Of a stretch of 55,179 nucleotides of DNA, positions 25,042-33,759 are shown piece after piece. The position numbers and the translations under genes were made by a program. This DNA comes from Clostridia bacterium (lineage in GTDB: Bacteria; Bacillota; Clostridia; Oscillospirales; CAG-272), in NCBI GenBank assembly GCA_017505785.1, contig JAFVOQ010000070.1, positions 1-55,179 on the forward strand, read 5' to 3'. Positions within the stretch are counted from its first letter, which is position 1; each line of letters begins with the position of its first letter. Under the pieces are notes generated by a model that saw nothing but the letters and a program-made list of their open reading frames with translations, had not been told where the DNA came from and searched no databases.

Positions 25042-26709
25042 ATGCGTATGAAAGGGATCTTATCCGTTATGGCGATCCTGCTGTTGGCGATCGTGCTCTG
25101 CGTATGCTTTACAGCGTGTGAGGAGGAACACGTCCATTCGTTTTCCGAATGGAGCACAACGAGATTGCCCACTTGCACGGTCGAGGGTAGGCAAGCAAGA
25201 AGCTGCAGCTTGTGCGGCGAGTGGGAATACATGCCGATCGCAGCATTGGGACATACAGAGGTGGCGGATGCCGCCGTTGCCGCAACCTGCCTCAACGACG
25301 GCAAGACGGCGGGGAGTCATTGCGGCGTTTGCAACAGCACACTGACGCCCCAAACCATAATTGCCGCAACAGGACATACGGCTGTAACAGACGCTGCGGT
25401 TTCTCCAACCTGTACCGCAAACGGTAAGACAGAGGGGTCGCACTGCGGTGCTTGTGGGGCAACGCTTGTTGAGCAGACGGTAGTAAATGCCTTGGGGCAT
25501 CAATACGACGGGGGAACCGTTTTAACCGCCGCGACCTGTGTGACGCAAGGCACAAAGAGATACACCTGCACCGTTGTCGCTTGCCGACATATGTATAACG
25601 AGCCCTATTCGCTGGCAACGCTTACCGCGACAGAGATCTATGACCGAGCTGTCGAGTACGTTGCAGAGATCACTATTTACGATAAAAACGGTGAAAAAAC
25701 AGGCTTTGGATCGGGATTTGTATATAGCAGTGACGGAAAGATCATGACGAATTATCATGTTATTGAACAGGCGTATTCTGCGACCGTTACCGTAAACCAA
25801 AGAACCTATCCCGTAAAATCGGTTCTTGCATTTGATCAAGACATCGATCTGGCAGTTCTGAAAATAGATGCAATCGGGTTGGCGGTTGCCAATGTGTGCA
25901 AGAAGCCCGTCAAAGCGGGGCAGACGGTTTTTGCGATCGGTTCTCCGCAGGGGCAGACCAACACCCTCTCGCAGGGCATTATCACGTATGCAAAAAGAGA
26001 ATTGCAGGGCGTGTCCTGCGTTCAGCACGATGCCGCGGTCTCGCACGGCAATTCGGGTGGGCCGCTGATCAATGTGTACGGAGAAGTGATTGGTATAAAC
26101 ACATTTTGTGTTGCCGATTCGCAAAATCTCAATTTCGCTGTTTTTGCCGATGAAATTGACCACTTGATTTTTGGCACGCCCATATCCTTGGCTGATCTAT
26201 ATGAAATGAATCATACCCCGAACGGCGTTTTGCTGAACTGGCTGTATGCAAACTATACCGAGTATTCGGGCGGTCAGGTGTATTACAGCGAGGAAATAGA
26301 GGGTGCTTTATTTATCATAGGATACGATACCGAATACGGGCATCTTTACGTAGATGCGATTTGGGAATTGGAAGAGGGGGCCGTGCTTTACGTGATGCTG
26401 GATCTTTTCTATGATCCCTCGCAATACATGTATTATGCATCGTTATCCTACGGCCAAAATACAAACGTTAGCATTGGTTGCATCAACGCCGCCACCTTTA
26501 CCGAAAATACCGCTTTGACCTGGCTATCCTACGAGGGAGAGTATTGGGACGAGGCGCTGCTCATGGACCTATACCGTGTCGGCGTTGTGGATTTGCTTTG
26601 CTGGCTTGATTGCCTAACCGTGAAATACGATATCGGCGTGACGTTGGAGGATATGGGCTTTGCTGTATTTGAGATCTCGCACGGTGAGGCAACGGCAGAT
26701 ACATTCTGA
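25042..26709 (+). CDS. Secreted HtrA-like (S1C) serine protease lipoprotein with Cys-rich repeats
   Basis: A 555-residue lipoprotein with lipobox FTAC (Cys26). Residues 30-185 are four Cys-rich modules of about 40 residues, each built around a CxxC pair and closing with LGH or TGH (CSLCGE, CGVCNS, CGACGA). Residues 195-375 form a trypsin-like domain with the triad His239 (TNYHV), Asp269 (DIDLAVLK) and Ser338 (HGNSGGPL). No PDZ domain follows; residues 380-555 are an unassigned acidic, aromatic-rich domain. GGAGG lies 8 bases before the ATG. It is likely a surface protease for protein quality control or substrate capture, and is monocistronic. Confidence 0.85.
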   Translation: MRMKGILSVMAILLLAIVLCVCFTACEEEHVHSFSEWSTTRLPTCTVEGRQARSCSLCGEWEYMPIAALGHTEVADAAVAATCLNDGKTAGSHCGVCNSTLTPQTIIAATGHTAVTDAAVSPTCTANGKTEGSHCGACGATLVEQTVVNALGHQYDGGTVLTAATCVTQGTKRYTCTVVACRHMYNEPYSLATLTATEIYDRAVEYVAEITIYDKNGEKTGFGSGFVYSSDGKIMTNYHVIEQAYSATVTVNQRTYPVKSVLAFDQDIDLAVLKIDAIGLAVANVCKKPVKAGQTVFAIGSPQGQTNTLSQGIITYAKRELQGVSCVQHDAAVSHGNSGGPLINVYGEVIGINTFCVADSQNLNFAVFADEIDHLIFGTPISLADLYEMNHTPNGVLLNWLYANYTEYSGGQVYYSEEIEGALFIIGYDTEYGHLYVDAIWELEEGAVLYVMLDLFYDPSQYMYYASLSYGQNTNVSIGCINAATFTENTALTWLSYEGEYWDEALLMDLYRVGVVDLLCWLDCLTVKYDIGVTLEDMGFAVFEISHGEATADTF

Positions 26710-26751
26710 TCGCATATAGTATCTAAATAGCTGCACCCAAACAAAATAATG

Positions 26752-26794
26752 AAGATCCCGCCGCGAGTGCCGATGTGCTCGCGGCGGGATCTTT
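26752..26794 (+). terminator. Terminator of the protease gene
   Basis: AAGATCCCGCCGCGAG pairs perfectly with CTCGCGGCGGGATCTT around a 10-base loop, followed by TAT. Confidence 0.88.
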
Positions 26795-26810
26795 ATCGTA
26801 CAACCGCGGA

Positions 26811-26839
26811 TTGAAAAGCAGCGCAGTTTGTGGTATAAT
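26811..26839 (+). promoter_or_regulatory. Promoter of the response regulator gene
   Basis: TTGAAA (26811-26816) and perfect TATAAT (26834-26839), spacer 17. Confidence 0.82.
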
Positions 26840-26886
26840 GAGATCGTAAGCTTCGATTAAAAAAAGGTAAAACGCAAGGAGCAACC

Positions 26887-27543
26887 ATGAAAACGATACT
26901 GATCATCGACGACGATATGCACATTGGCAATATGCTACAGGAGCTCCTCGAAAGAGAGGGCTACGGAGTGCTTCGCGCGTATTCGGGCACGGAAGCGTTA
27001 TTGCTGCTTTCACAGAAAACGCCCGATCTTGTGCTGCTTGACCTGATGCTCCCCGGGCTTTCGGGCGAGGAGGTCTTGCCCAAAATTAAGAACATTCCCG
27101 TCATTGTGGTAAGTGCCAAAATAGACGTGCAGGACAAGGTGGATCTTTTGCTTGGCGGGGCGGCGGATTACGTCACAAAGCCCTTTGATACCAAGGAATT
27201 GCTGGCAAGAATAGCAGTGGCATTACGAAGCACCACGGCACAAGCCACGCTTCTTTGTTATGATGTGATCACCTTGAACACCGCAAATTATACAGTGGCG
27301 GTGGGTGAGATCGAGGTGAAGCTGACGCGCACGGAGTACGCCATTTTGAAGTGCTTGATGCAAAACGCAAACAGGGCTGTTTCCAAGTCCGCGTTGCTCG
27401 AGCACATTGCGCTTGACACCCCCGATTGCACCGAAGGGTCGCTCAAGATCCACGTCAGCAACCTGCGCGGAAAGCTGCGCGACGTATCGGGCAAGGATCA
27501 TATTGAGGCGGTCTGGGGTATTGGCTTCAAACTAAAAAAATAA
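26887..27543 (+). CDS. OmpR/PhoB-family response regulator
   Basis: A 218-residue two-component regulator: receiver domain (1-115) with acidic pocket DDD at 8-10, phospho-acceptor Asp52 (VLLDLMLPG) and KPFD near 100, then a winged-helix DNA-binding domain (about 125-216). CAAGGAG precedes the ATG. Its terminator separates it from the ABC operon, whose promoter carries four phased CTTWAC repeats that are a likely target. The cognate kinase is probably the one encoded at 30301. Confidence 0.93.
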   Translation: MKTILIIDDDMHIGNMLQELLEREGYGVLRAYSGTEALLLLSQKTPDLVLLDLMLPGLSGEEVLPKIKNIPVIVVSAKIDVQDKVDLLLGGAADYVTKPFDTKELLARIAVALRSTTAQATLLCYDVITLNTANYTVAVGEIEVKLTRTEYAILKCLMQNANRAVSKSALLEHIALDTPDCTEGSLKIHVSNLRGKLRDVSGKDHIEAVWGIGFKLKK

Positions 27544-27552
27544 CAAAAAAAC

Positions 27553-27585
27553 GGGGTTAAAAAGCATATTTTATCCCCATTTTTG
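27553..27585 (+). terminator. Terminator of the response regulator gene
   Basis: GGGGTTAAAA pairs with TTTTATCCCC (one G-T), followed by ATTTTTGC. Confidence 0.75.
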
Positions 27586-27589
27586 CAAT

Positions 27590-27646
27590 CTTTACGAAAT
27601 CTTAACCCTTTTCTTTACCGCCGCCTTAACACCCCTTTGCTACAAT
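27590..27646 (+). promoter_or_regulatory. ABC operon promoter with four phased CTTWAC direct repeats
   Basis: CTTTAC (27590), CTTAAC (27601), CTTTAC (27613) and CTTAAC (27625) are spaced 11-12 bases apart, one helical turn, and run up to the -35 position of a TACAAT -10 box (27641-27646). The expected -35 (27618-27623) is non-consensus. This is the usual arrangement for activation by an OmpR/PhoB-type regulator. Confidence 0.7.
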
Positions 27647-27676
27647 GGTGGCAACATCTAAAAGGAGGAGTTCAAG

Positions 27677-28591
27677 ATGGAATACGTATTAACAACACAA
27701 AACCTATCCAAATCCTACCGCAAGTTTCAGGCACTCGATCATTGCACGATGCACGTGCCGAAGGGCGCGATCTATGGCTTTGTCGGCAAGAACGGCGCGG
27801 GTAAGACCACGCTCATTCGCCTTGTTTGCGGTCTGCAAGCGCCAACGGCAGGCTCTTACAGCATCTACGGTATCGATTATAAGGAGAAAAGCATCTCAAA
27901 GGCGCGCCGACGTATGGGCGCGGTGGTGGAAACGCCCGCGATCTATATGGATATGACCGCGCGCGACAACCTAAAGCAGCAGTATCTTCTGTTGGGGCTC
28001 CCGTCCTATGAGGGGATCGACGACCTGCTCGCACTTGTAGGTCTTGCGAACACGGGTAAGAAAAAGGCGCGCAACTTCTCACTTGGTATGAAGCAACGCC
28101 TTGGCATCGCCATCGCGCTTGCGGGCGATCCCGATTTTCTGGTGCTGGACGAGCCCGTGAACGGCCTTGATCCGCAGGGCATCATCGAGATCCGCGAGCT
28201 GATTCTGAAGCTCAACCGCGAGCGACAGATCACCGTGCTGATCTCCAGCCACATTTTAGACGAGCTTTCCCGTCTTGCCACGCATTACGGCTTTATTGAT
28301 AAGGGTAGAATGGTCAAGGAGATGAGTGCCGCCGAGCTGGAGGCGGCTTGCCGCAAATGTATGCGTGTGGAGGTCAGTAACGCCGCCGCACTGTCGCGCG
28401 TGCTGGACGGTATGGGTGTGGAATACAAGATCCTTTCCGACACTACCGCCGACATTTACGCGAGGCTCAATATTTCCGAGCTGACACATGCGCTGGATAA
28501 GGCAAATTGCGAATTGCGTTCTCTCGCCGAGCAGGATGAAAGCTTGGAAAGCTACTTTATGGGGCTTGTGGGAGGTGGCGAGCGTGAGTAA
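27677..28591 (+). CDS. ABC transporter ATP-binding protein (BcrA-like exporter)
   Basis: A 304-residue ATPase of the bacitracin/lantibiotic-export type. Walker A is GKNGAGKTTL (about 40-49), the signature is FSLGMKQRLG and Walker B is FLVLDEPVNGLD. A roughly 80-residue C-terminal extension after the core is typical of this family. AAAGGAGG precedes the ATG. The first permease start overlaps its end by 8 bases. With two permeases and a kinase in one operon it resembles antimicrobial-peptide detoxification or sensing modules. Confidence 0.92.
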   Translation: MEYVLTTQNLSKSYRKFQALDHCTMHVPKGAIYGFVGKNGAGKTTLIRLVCGLQAPTAGSYSIYGIDYKEKSISKARRRMGAVVETPAIYMDMTARDNLKQQYLLLGLPSYEGIDDLLALVGLANTGKKKARNFSLGMKQRLGIAIALAGDPDFLVLDEPVNGLDPQGIIEIRELILKLNRERQITVLISSHILDELSRLATHYGFIDKGRMVKEMSAAELEAACRKCMRVEVSNAAALSRVLDGMGVEYKILSDTTADIYARLNISELTHALDKANCELRSLAEQDESLESYFMGLVGGGERE

Positions 28592-29420
28592 TTTGTTGCG
28601 CGCGGGGCTCGCCCGTTATCTCAAAAACCCGCTGACCGCATTGGTTGCCGTTGCCTCGCTTGTGATAGGGCTGCTTGGCGGTCGCAATGCGGTCTATACC
28701 ATTGACGACGTGTACTTGATCGCGCTTTTCATCGCGTTTGCCGCATTCATCTCGCTGTTCGTCGGGCGTGAGCACGGCGAGGGTGGCTTTCGCAATAAGG
28801 CGATCAAGGGCTATACAAAGGGGCAGATCTTTTTCTCGGAATGGCTGCTGCACACGGCGTTTTGCCTTGCGATACTGCTGCTCTTCCTTGCCGGCTTTGC
28901 GCCACTGGCGCACGAGGTGCTTTCTCCCGTGCCGGGCAGTATGCTTCTTTTGATCGCGTTTTGCCTTGTGATGATGACGGTAGCTGTCGTTACATTGCTT
29001 TGCGTGCTTTCCATGCTTGTTAGTTCCCGTGCCGTGTCGGCGATCCTTTCCGTGCTATTGGTGATCGGGTTGTTGTTTGCTTCTTATGCGATAGACGCGG
29101 CACTTACACGTCCGCAGTACTATCTTGTAGAGCATTATAATGAGGCAGGGGAGTTCGTTTCTTTGCAGAAAATAGAGGATCCTCGCTATGTCGATGGTGC
29201 GGCGCGCACATTGCTTACGCATTTGAGCTATACGCTTCCCTTGGGTCAGAGCGAACCGTTGCTTGAAAGTATTGCGATATGGAATTACAGTAACGCGGAG
29301 GCAGATCATGACTTTTCTTGGTTGAAGAGCATTAAATTTCTCCCGCTGTACTCTTTGGGTCTAACGGCAATTTTCGGTGCGATCGGTTACACGGTCTTCC
29401 GCCGCCGTGACCTCAAATAA
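28584..29420 (+). CDS. ABC-2 type permease, subunit 1
   Basis: A 278-residue membrane protein with about six helices (first near 20-40, last near 250-270) and an extracytoplasmic segment around 165-225, as in ABC-2 permeases of peptide exporters. The start is taken as GTG at 28584, where GGAGG lies 8 bases upstream inside the ATPase gene, giving translational coupling; an upstream ATG would extend it deep into the ATPase gene. It forms the membrane channel with the next gene product. Confidence 0.82.
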   Translation: MSNLLRAGLARYLKNPLTALVAVASLVIGLLGGRNAVYTIDDVYLIALFIAFAAFISLFVGREHGEGGFRNKAIKGYTKGQIFFSEWLLHTAFCLAILLLFLAGFAPLAHEVLSPVPGSMLLLIAFCLVMMTVAVVTLLCVLSMLVSSRAVSAILSVLLVIGLLFASYAIDAALTRPQYYLVEHYNEAGEFVSLQKIEDPRYVDGAARTLLTHLSYTLPLGQSEPLLESIAIWNYSNAEADHDFSWLKSIKFLPLYSLGLTAIFGAIGYTVFRRRDLK

Positions 29421-29433
29421 GGGGGTGGACGGT

Positions 29434-30279
29434 ATGAAAAATCTGCTTTCTGCCACCTTTGCACGACTCTTTAAAGGGAAGCTGTTTTGGATCGGTATGC
29501 TTGCCATGGGCGGTCTTGGCGCCGTTGCAACGATTGCACGGGCACGTGACGCCTATGTTTTGCAGGATATGGGCTATGACACTCCCGACGGGCTTTTGTT
29601 TATCGGTCTCACTTATTTTCTCATCACCGTGGCGGCGTTCGACGGTCTGTTCATCGGTGCCGAGCACGCGGACGGCACGTGGCGCAACAAGCTGATCGTG
29701 GGACAAGGGAAGGTGCAGATCTATCTCACCTACCTGATCGTCACAACTGCAGCCACGATGTTGATGCACCTTGTCTATATCGGCGTGGTATTGGGGCTTT
29801 CCGCACCGCTGCTGAATCCCTTTTTGACACCGATAAAGGTGAACGTGGTCTTCTTTTTCTGCTCGCTTGCCACCGTGGTGGCAATGAATGCCCTGATGGT
29901 CACGCTTTGCATGCTGATTCAAAACAGGGCGGTAGTGGCGGTTGGCGCGATGCTGCTTGCCATTGGCTTGATGATGGGAGGCATGGCGATCTATCAAATG
30001 CTTTCCGCCCCTGAATTCTTAAGCGGTCCGGCAACGGTCGTAAACGGCGTATTGATGCCCTCCCCCGAGCCCGTGCCCAACCCCAAATATCTGACGGGCA
30101 CAAAGCGCGCATTCTTCCAATTTTTGCACGAGTTTCTGCCCGGCGGTCAGGCTATAACCATTGGTATGACAGGCGAGTTGCCTGCAAACGTGTGGCGGTT
30201 GCCCGTATTTTCTGCGTTGCTCACCCTGCTATCCACCCTTGGCGGCGCGTGGGGCTTTTGCCGCCGCGATTTAAAATAA
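29434..30279 (+). CDS. ABC-2 type permease, subunit 2
   Basis: A 281-residue paralogue of the preceding permease with the same layout (about six helices, extracytoplasmic segment around 195-240) and the same ending, FCRRDLK versus FRRRDLK. GGGGGTGG precedes the ATG. The two presumably form a heterodimer with the ATPase encoded at 27677. Substrate unknown; an antimicrobial peptide or cell-wall-active compound is likely from context. Confidence 0.82.
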   Translation: MKNLLSATFARLFKGKLFWIGMLAMGGLGAVATIARARDAYVLQDMGYDTPDGLLFIGLTYFLITVAAFDGLFIGAEHADGTWRNKLIVGQGKVQIYLTYLIVTTAATMLMHLVYIGVVLGLSAPLLNPFLTPIKVNVVFFFCSLATVVAMNALMVTLCMLIQNRAVVAVGAMLLAIGLMMGGMAIYQMLSAPEFLSGPATVVNGVLMPSPEPVPNPKYLTGTKRAFFQFLHEFLPGGQAITIGMTGELPANVWRLPVFSALLTLLSTLGGAWGFCRRDLK

Positions 30280-30300
30280 TATCAAAAAGGAGGTGTGCGT

Positions 30301-31197
30301 ATGGTCGCGTTATGGATCGCGGTGGGGGTGCTGTCCCTTACCGTACTCTTGCTTGTGTGCAAGGTTCTTTCCATGCAAAAGGCAACAAGAGAGATCGCGG
30401 CAGGGTTTGCTGAGCATCTGCAAAGCGATACCAATACGCTGATCTGTGTATCCACCAGAGATCGGCACGTGCGCACACTTGCCGCTTCGATCAACCGCGA
30501 GCTGCGCACGTTGCGTGAGATGCGGCACCGCTACCAAAACGGCGACAAGGAATTAAAAAGCGCCGTTACCAATATCTCGCACGATCTGCGCACACCGCTC
30601 ACCGCCATTTGCGGGTATCTTGATCTTTTAGAAGCGGAGGAAAAATCCGAGCAGACCGCCCGTTATGTGGCGCAAATTGCAAACCGTATTGAGGTTTTGA
30701 AGTCGCTGACGGAGGAGCTGTTCCGTTTTTCCGTGATTTCCTCCGAGCCCGCGCTGAAGCTTGAGAGGGTGAACGTTTGCCACGTGCTGGAGGATGCGCT
30801 GGTTTCCTTTTACGGCGCATTTGAAGGGCAAAAGATCACGCCGCGGATCACAATGCCGAAGCAGCCTGTGTGGCGCGAGCTGGACGTTTCTGCGCTTTCC
30901 CGTATTTTTGGCAATGTGATCAGCAACGCGGTGAAATATTCCGACGGAGACTTCGCTGTTTGTATGAATGAGGACGGCAGTATTGTGTTTTCAAATACCG
31001 CAAGGTCACTTTCCGCGGTAGACGTGGGAAAGCTGTTTGACCGCTTTTACACCGTGAACTCCGCGAGGAGATCCACAGGTCTTGGGCTATCGATCGCAAA
31101 GATTCTGGTAGAACGCATGGGCGGCACGATCCACGCGCAATATGGCGACAGTAAGCTTTATATAACAGTAGCATTTTCGCACCTTGTAATTGAGTAA
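30301..31197 (+). CDS. Sensor histidine kinase without extracellular domain
   Basis: A 298-residue kinase with one N-terminal helix (residues 2-22) and no periplasmic sensor loop. The DHp domain has the phospho-acceptor His94 (SHDLRTPLTAI); the ATPase domain shows the N box (NVISNAVKYSDG) and G box (TGLGLSIAKIL). AAAGGAGG lies 7 bases before the ATG. Kinases with minimal sensors next to ABC exporters often sense through the transporter, as in BceS-BceAB. Here it is the last gene of the exporter operon, while the regulator is upstream in its own unit. Confidence 0.9.
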   Translation: MVALWIAVGVLSLTVLLLVCKVLSMQKATREIAAGFAEHLQSDTNTLICVSTRDRHVRTLAASINRELRTLREMRHRYQNGDKELKSAVTNISHDLRTPLTAICGYLDLLEAEEKSEQTARYVAQIANRIEVLKSLTEELFRFSVISSEPALKLERVNVCHVLEDALVSFYGAFEGQKITPRITMPKQPVWRELDVSALSRIFGNVISNAVKYSDGDFAVCMNEDGSIVFSNTARSLSAVDVGKLFDRFYTVNSARRSTGLGLSIAKILVERMGGTIHAQYGDSKLYITVAFSHLVIE

Positions 31198-31230
31198 GAA
31201 AGGCTTTACCTAAACTATGGCAGGTGCTGC

Positions 31231-31259
31231 TTGACAGTGGTGAAGCGATCCGATATAAT
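31231..31259 (+). promoter_or_regulatory. Distal promoter of the second ABC operon
   Basis: Perfect TTGACA (31231-31236) and perfect TATAAT (31254-31259), spacer 17. Confidence 0.88.
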
Positions 31260-31326
31260 AAAAGTAGAGCTCTTGGCGAAATAACCCTATAACGGGTGTG
31301 TTTTTTGGAACTCCACCAACGGTGTG

Positions 31327-31355
31327 TTGACTTTTTTTGATGCGCCGCATATACT
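31327..31355 (+). promoter_or_regulatory. Proximal promoter of the second ABC operon
   Basis: TTGACT (31327-31332) and TATACT (31350-31355), spacer 17. It is followed by a GCCGCC-TTGG-GGCGGC hairpin (31371-31386) directly before the AGGAG site. The two promoters lie 96 bases apart. Confidence 0.78.
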
Positions 31356-31400
31356 TAATGTAAATAAAACGCCGCCTTGGGGCGGCTAAAAGGAGCAGCT

Positions 31401-32111
31401 ATGTTAAAAATCGAGCACTTAACAAAATGCTACGGCGAGAAAAAGGCGGTTGACGATCTCTCGTTGCACATTCAAAAAGGGGAGATCTGTGCCTTTATCG
31501 GCCATAACGGTGCGGGAAAAACCACCGCGATCAAGTCGGTGTGCGGTATTTTGCGCTTTGATGCGGGCGAGATCTATATTGACGGCATCTCGGTTAAAGA
31601 AGACCCGCTTGCCGCCAAGCGGCTTCTTGCGTATATCCCAGACAATCCCGATCTTTACGATTTTATGACGGGTATTGGTTACCTCAACTTTGTAGCGGAT
31701 ATTTTTGGCGTGGATGCCGCCCTGCGTGACGAGCGTATTCACCGCTTTACAGATATGCTGGAGTTAACAGCCGATCTCGCACAGCCGATCGCTGCCTACT
31801 CCCACGGCATGAAGCAAAAGCTTGCCATTATCTCGGCACTGCTCCATGAGCCGCGCTTGCTCGTAATGGATGAGCCCTTTGTCGGGCTTGACCCCAAGGC
31901 GGCGCATCTCTTAAAAGAATTGATGCGCGAAATGTGCCGCGAGGGCACAGCGATCTTCTTCTCCACGCACGTGCTTGAGGTGGCGGAAAAGCTTTGTGAC
32001 AAGGTTGCGATCATCAAGGGCGGTAAGCTCATTCGTGCAGGCAAAATGGAAGAGGTAAAGGGTGACACCTCGCTTGAAGCCGTCTTCCTTGAGCTGGAGG
32101 GCAAGCAATGA
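31401..32111 (+). CDS. ABC transporter ATP-binding protein
   Basis: A 236-residue ATPase with Walker A GHNGAGKTTA (about 35-44), signature YSHGMKQKLA and Walker B LLVMDEPFVGLD. AAAGGAGCAG precedes the ATG. It overlaps the downstream permease by 4 bases (ATGA). It has no C-terminal extension and forms a two-gene exporter, distinct from the peptide-exporter operon before it. Confidence 0.92.
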   Translation: MLKIEHLTKCYGEKKAVDDLSLHIQKGEICAFIGHNGAGKTTAIKSVCGILRFDAGEIYIDGISVKEDPLAAKRLLAYIPDNPDLYDFMTGIGYLNFVADIFGVDAALRDERIHRFTDMLELTADLAQPIAAYSHGMKQKLAIISALLHEPRLLVMDEPFVGLDPKAAHLLKELMREMCREGTAIFFSTHVLEVAEKLCDKVAIIKGGKLIRAGKMEEVKGDTSLEAVFLELEGKQ

Positions 32112-33709
32112 TCAAGGCTCTTTTCAAAAAGCAGATGATCGAGGTCTTTTCTTATCTTTTTATGGCAAATAAGAAAAAGACCCGTCGCACGGGTAAGGCA
32201 CTCGTTTGCGCTTTGGCACTTTACGGCGTGCTGTTTGCCTACCTTTGCGTGATGCTCTTTTTTATGGCAAAATTCCTTTGCGAAACGCTGGTGCCGCTGG
32301 GGCTCACGTGGTTCTATTTTGCGATCATGGCGTTGATGTCCCTTGTTATGGGTATCATCGGTAGTGTGTTTAACACCTATGCGACGCTGTATCTTGCCAA
32401 GGATAACGATACGCTGCTTGCCATGCCCATTCCGCCCCGTTATATTCTTTTTGCACGCCTTGCGGGCGTGTATGTCTCGGGGCTCTTTTTTGAGCTGTTG
32501 GTGATGCTCCCTGCTACCGTCGCGTGGTTTATGTACGGCGAGCCGACTGTGCTTGGCGCGATCTTTGCCGTGCTTCTCCCCTTTGTGCTTTCCTTTTTCG
32601 TGCTATCGCTTTCCTGCCTTTTGGGGTTGTTGGTAGCGGCTGTTGCAACCCGTATCCGCCACAAATCGCTTGTCATTACGCTCCTTTCGCTCGGCTTTCT
32701 CGGGCTTTATTTCTGGGGTTACAGCAAGCTGATGTCCTCCCTTGGCGACTTGCTTACCGTGGCAGGCGATATTGCCGAAAAGGTCAAGGGCCCCTTGTTC
32801 CTTTTCTACCATATGGGGCGTGCCGCTGAGGGGAACGGGCTTTCGATGCTGATCTTTACTTCGATCGTGCTCGGTATCTTCCTTGCGATCCTGTTTCCTT
32901 TGTCGCGCAGCTTTCTTACCCTTGCCACCACCAACAGGGGGGCGGCAAGAAAGGCGTACCGTCGCGCGCGTACCGCGCAAAGAAGCGCCCTTAAGGCGTT
33001 GCTTGTAAGAGAGCTGAAGCATTTTCTTGCCAGCCATGTTTATATGATAAACTGTGGGCTTGGCGTGCTGATGCTGCCCATTATGGGTATTATGCTGCTG
33101 ATATTTAAGGACGACGTGCAAACAATGCTTCCACTTTTAGAAGCATTGTGCAAAAATGCGGATACGGTATATCTGCTTTTTGCCGCCATGGCGTGTATGA
33201 TGATGTCGATGATCTATATCACCGCCCCCTCCGTGTCGCTTGAGGGCAAGCATATTTGGATCGTGCAGTCGTTACCGATTGAGCCGCGCAAGGTGCTGTA
33301 TGCAAAGCTCCTGATGCATTTGGTCATTGCCGTACCTGCGGCACTGGTTGCGGCGGTATGCCTTTTGATCGTCATTTCCCCCTCGCTGCCGTTTCTCTTG
33401 CTCATTCCGCTTGCCATGCTGCTGTTTTTGCTGCTTGAGGCACTTTTTGGATTGTTTATGAACCTCAAATTTCCAAACCTCAACTGGACAAACGAGGCGG
33501 TGCCCGTAAAGCAATCCATGAGCGTGCTTGTTTCGCTTTTCGGGGGCTGGGCAATGACCGTGGCACTGGGCGCGCTTTACGTACCTCTGCACGGGCATGT
33601 GTCACCCGCCCTTTATCTCGTGCTTGTGTGCGCGGTGCTTCTTGGGCTTTGCGCTGCACTTTTCCAATGGATCAGAAGCAAAGGCGCGGAGATTTTCGCA
33701 ACGTTATAA
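32108..33709 (+). CDS. Large ABC exporter permease
   Basis: A 533-residue polytopic membrane protein with roughly 12 hydrophobic segments in two groups of six, separated by a basic cytoplasmic loop (about 278-300, RGAARKAYRRARTAQR). The arrangement fits the long single-chain putative ABC exporter permeases of Bacillota. It is translationally coupled to the ATPase. Substrate unknown. Confidence 0.8.
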   Translation: MIKALFKKQMIEVFSYLFMANKKKTRRTGKALVCALALYGVLFAYLCVMLFFMAKFLCETLVPLGLTWFYFAIMALMSLVMGIIGSVFNTYATLYLAKDNDTLLAMPIPPRYILFARLAGVYVSGLFFELLVMLPATVAWFMYGEPTVLGAIFAVLLPFVLSFFVLSLSCLLGLLVAAVATRIRHKSLVITLLSLGFLGLYFWGYSKLMSSLGDLLTVAGDIAEKVKGPLFLFYHMGRAAEGNGLSMLIFTSIVLGIFLAILFPLSRSFLTLATTNRGAARKAYRRARTAQRSALKALLVRELKHFLASHVYMINCGLGVLMLPIMGIMLLIFKDDVQTMLPLLEALCKNADTVYLLFAAMACMMMSMIYITAPSVSLEGKHIWIVQSLPIEPRKVLYAKLLMHLVIAVPAALVAAVCLLIVISPSLPFLLLIPLAMLLFLLLEALFGLFMNLKFPNLNWTNEAVPVKQSMSVLVSLFGGWAMTVALGALYVPLHGHVSPALYLVLVCAVLLGLCAALFQWIRSKGAEIFATL

Positions 33710-33717
33710 GTTATAAT

Positions 33718-33756
33718 AAAAACACCCCAAAACGCATCACGTTTTGGGGTGTTTTC
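33718..33756. terminator. Bidirectional terminator between convergent genes
   Basis: AAAACACCCCAAAACG-CATCA-CGTTTTGGGGTGTTTT, a perfect 16 bp stem with A and T runs. It serves both the ABC permease (plus) and the YhhN-like gene (minus, stop at 33760). Confidence 0.9.
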
Positions 33757-33759
33757 TTG

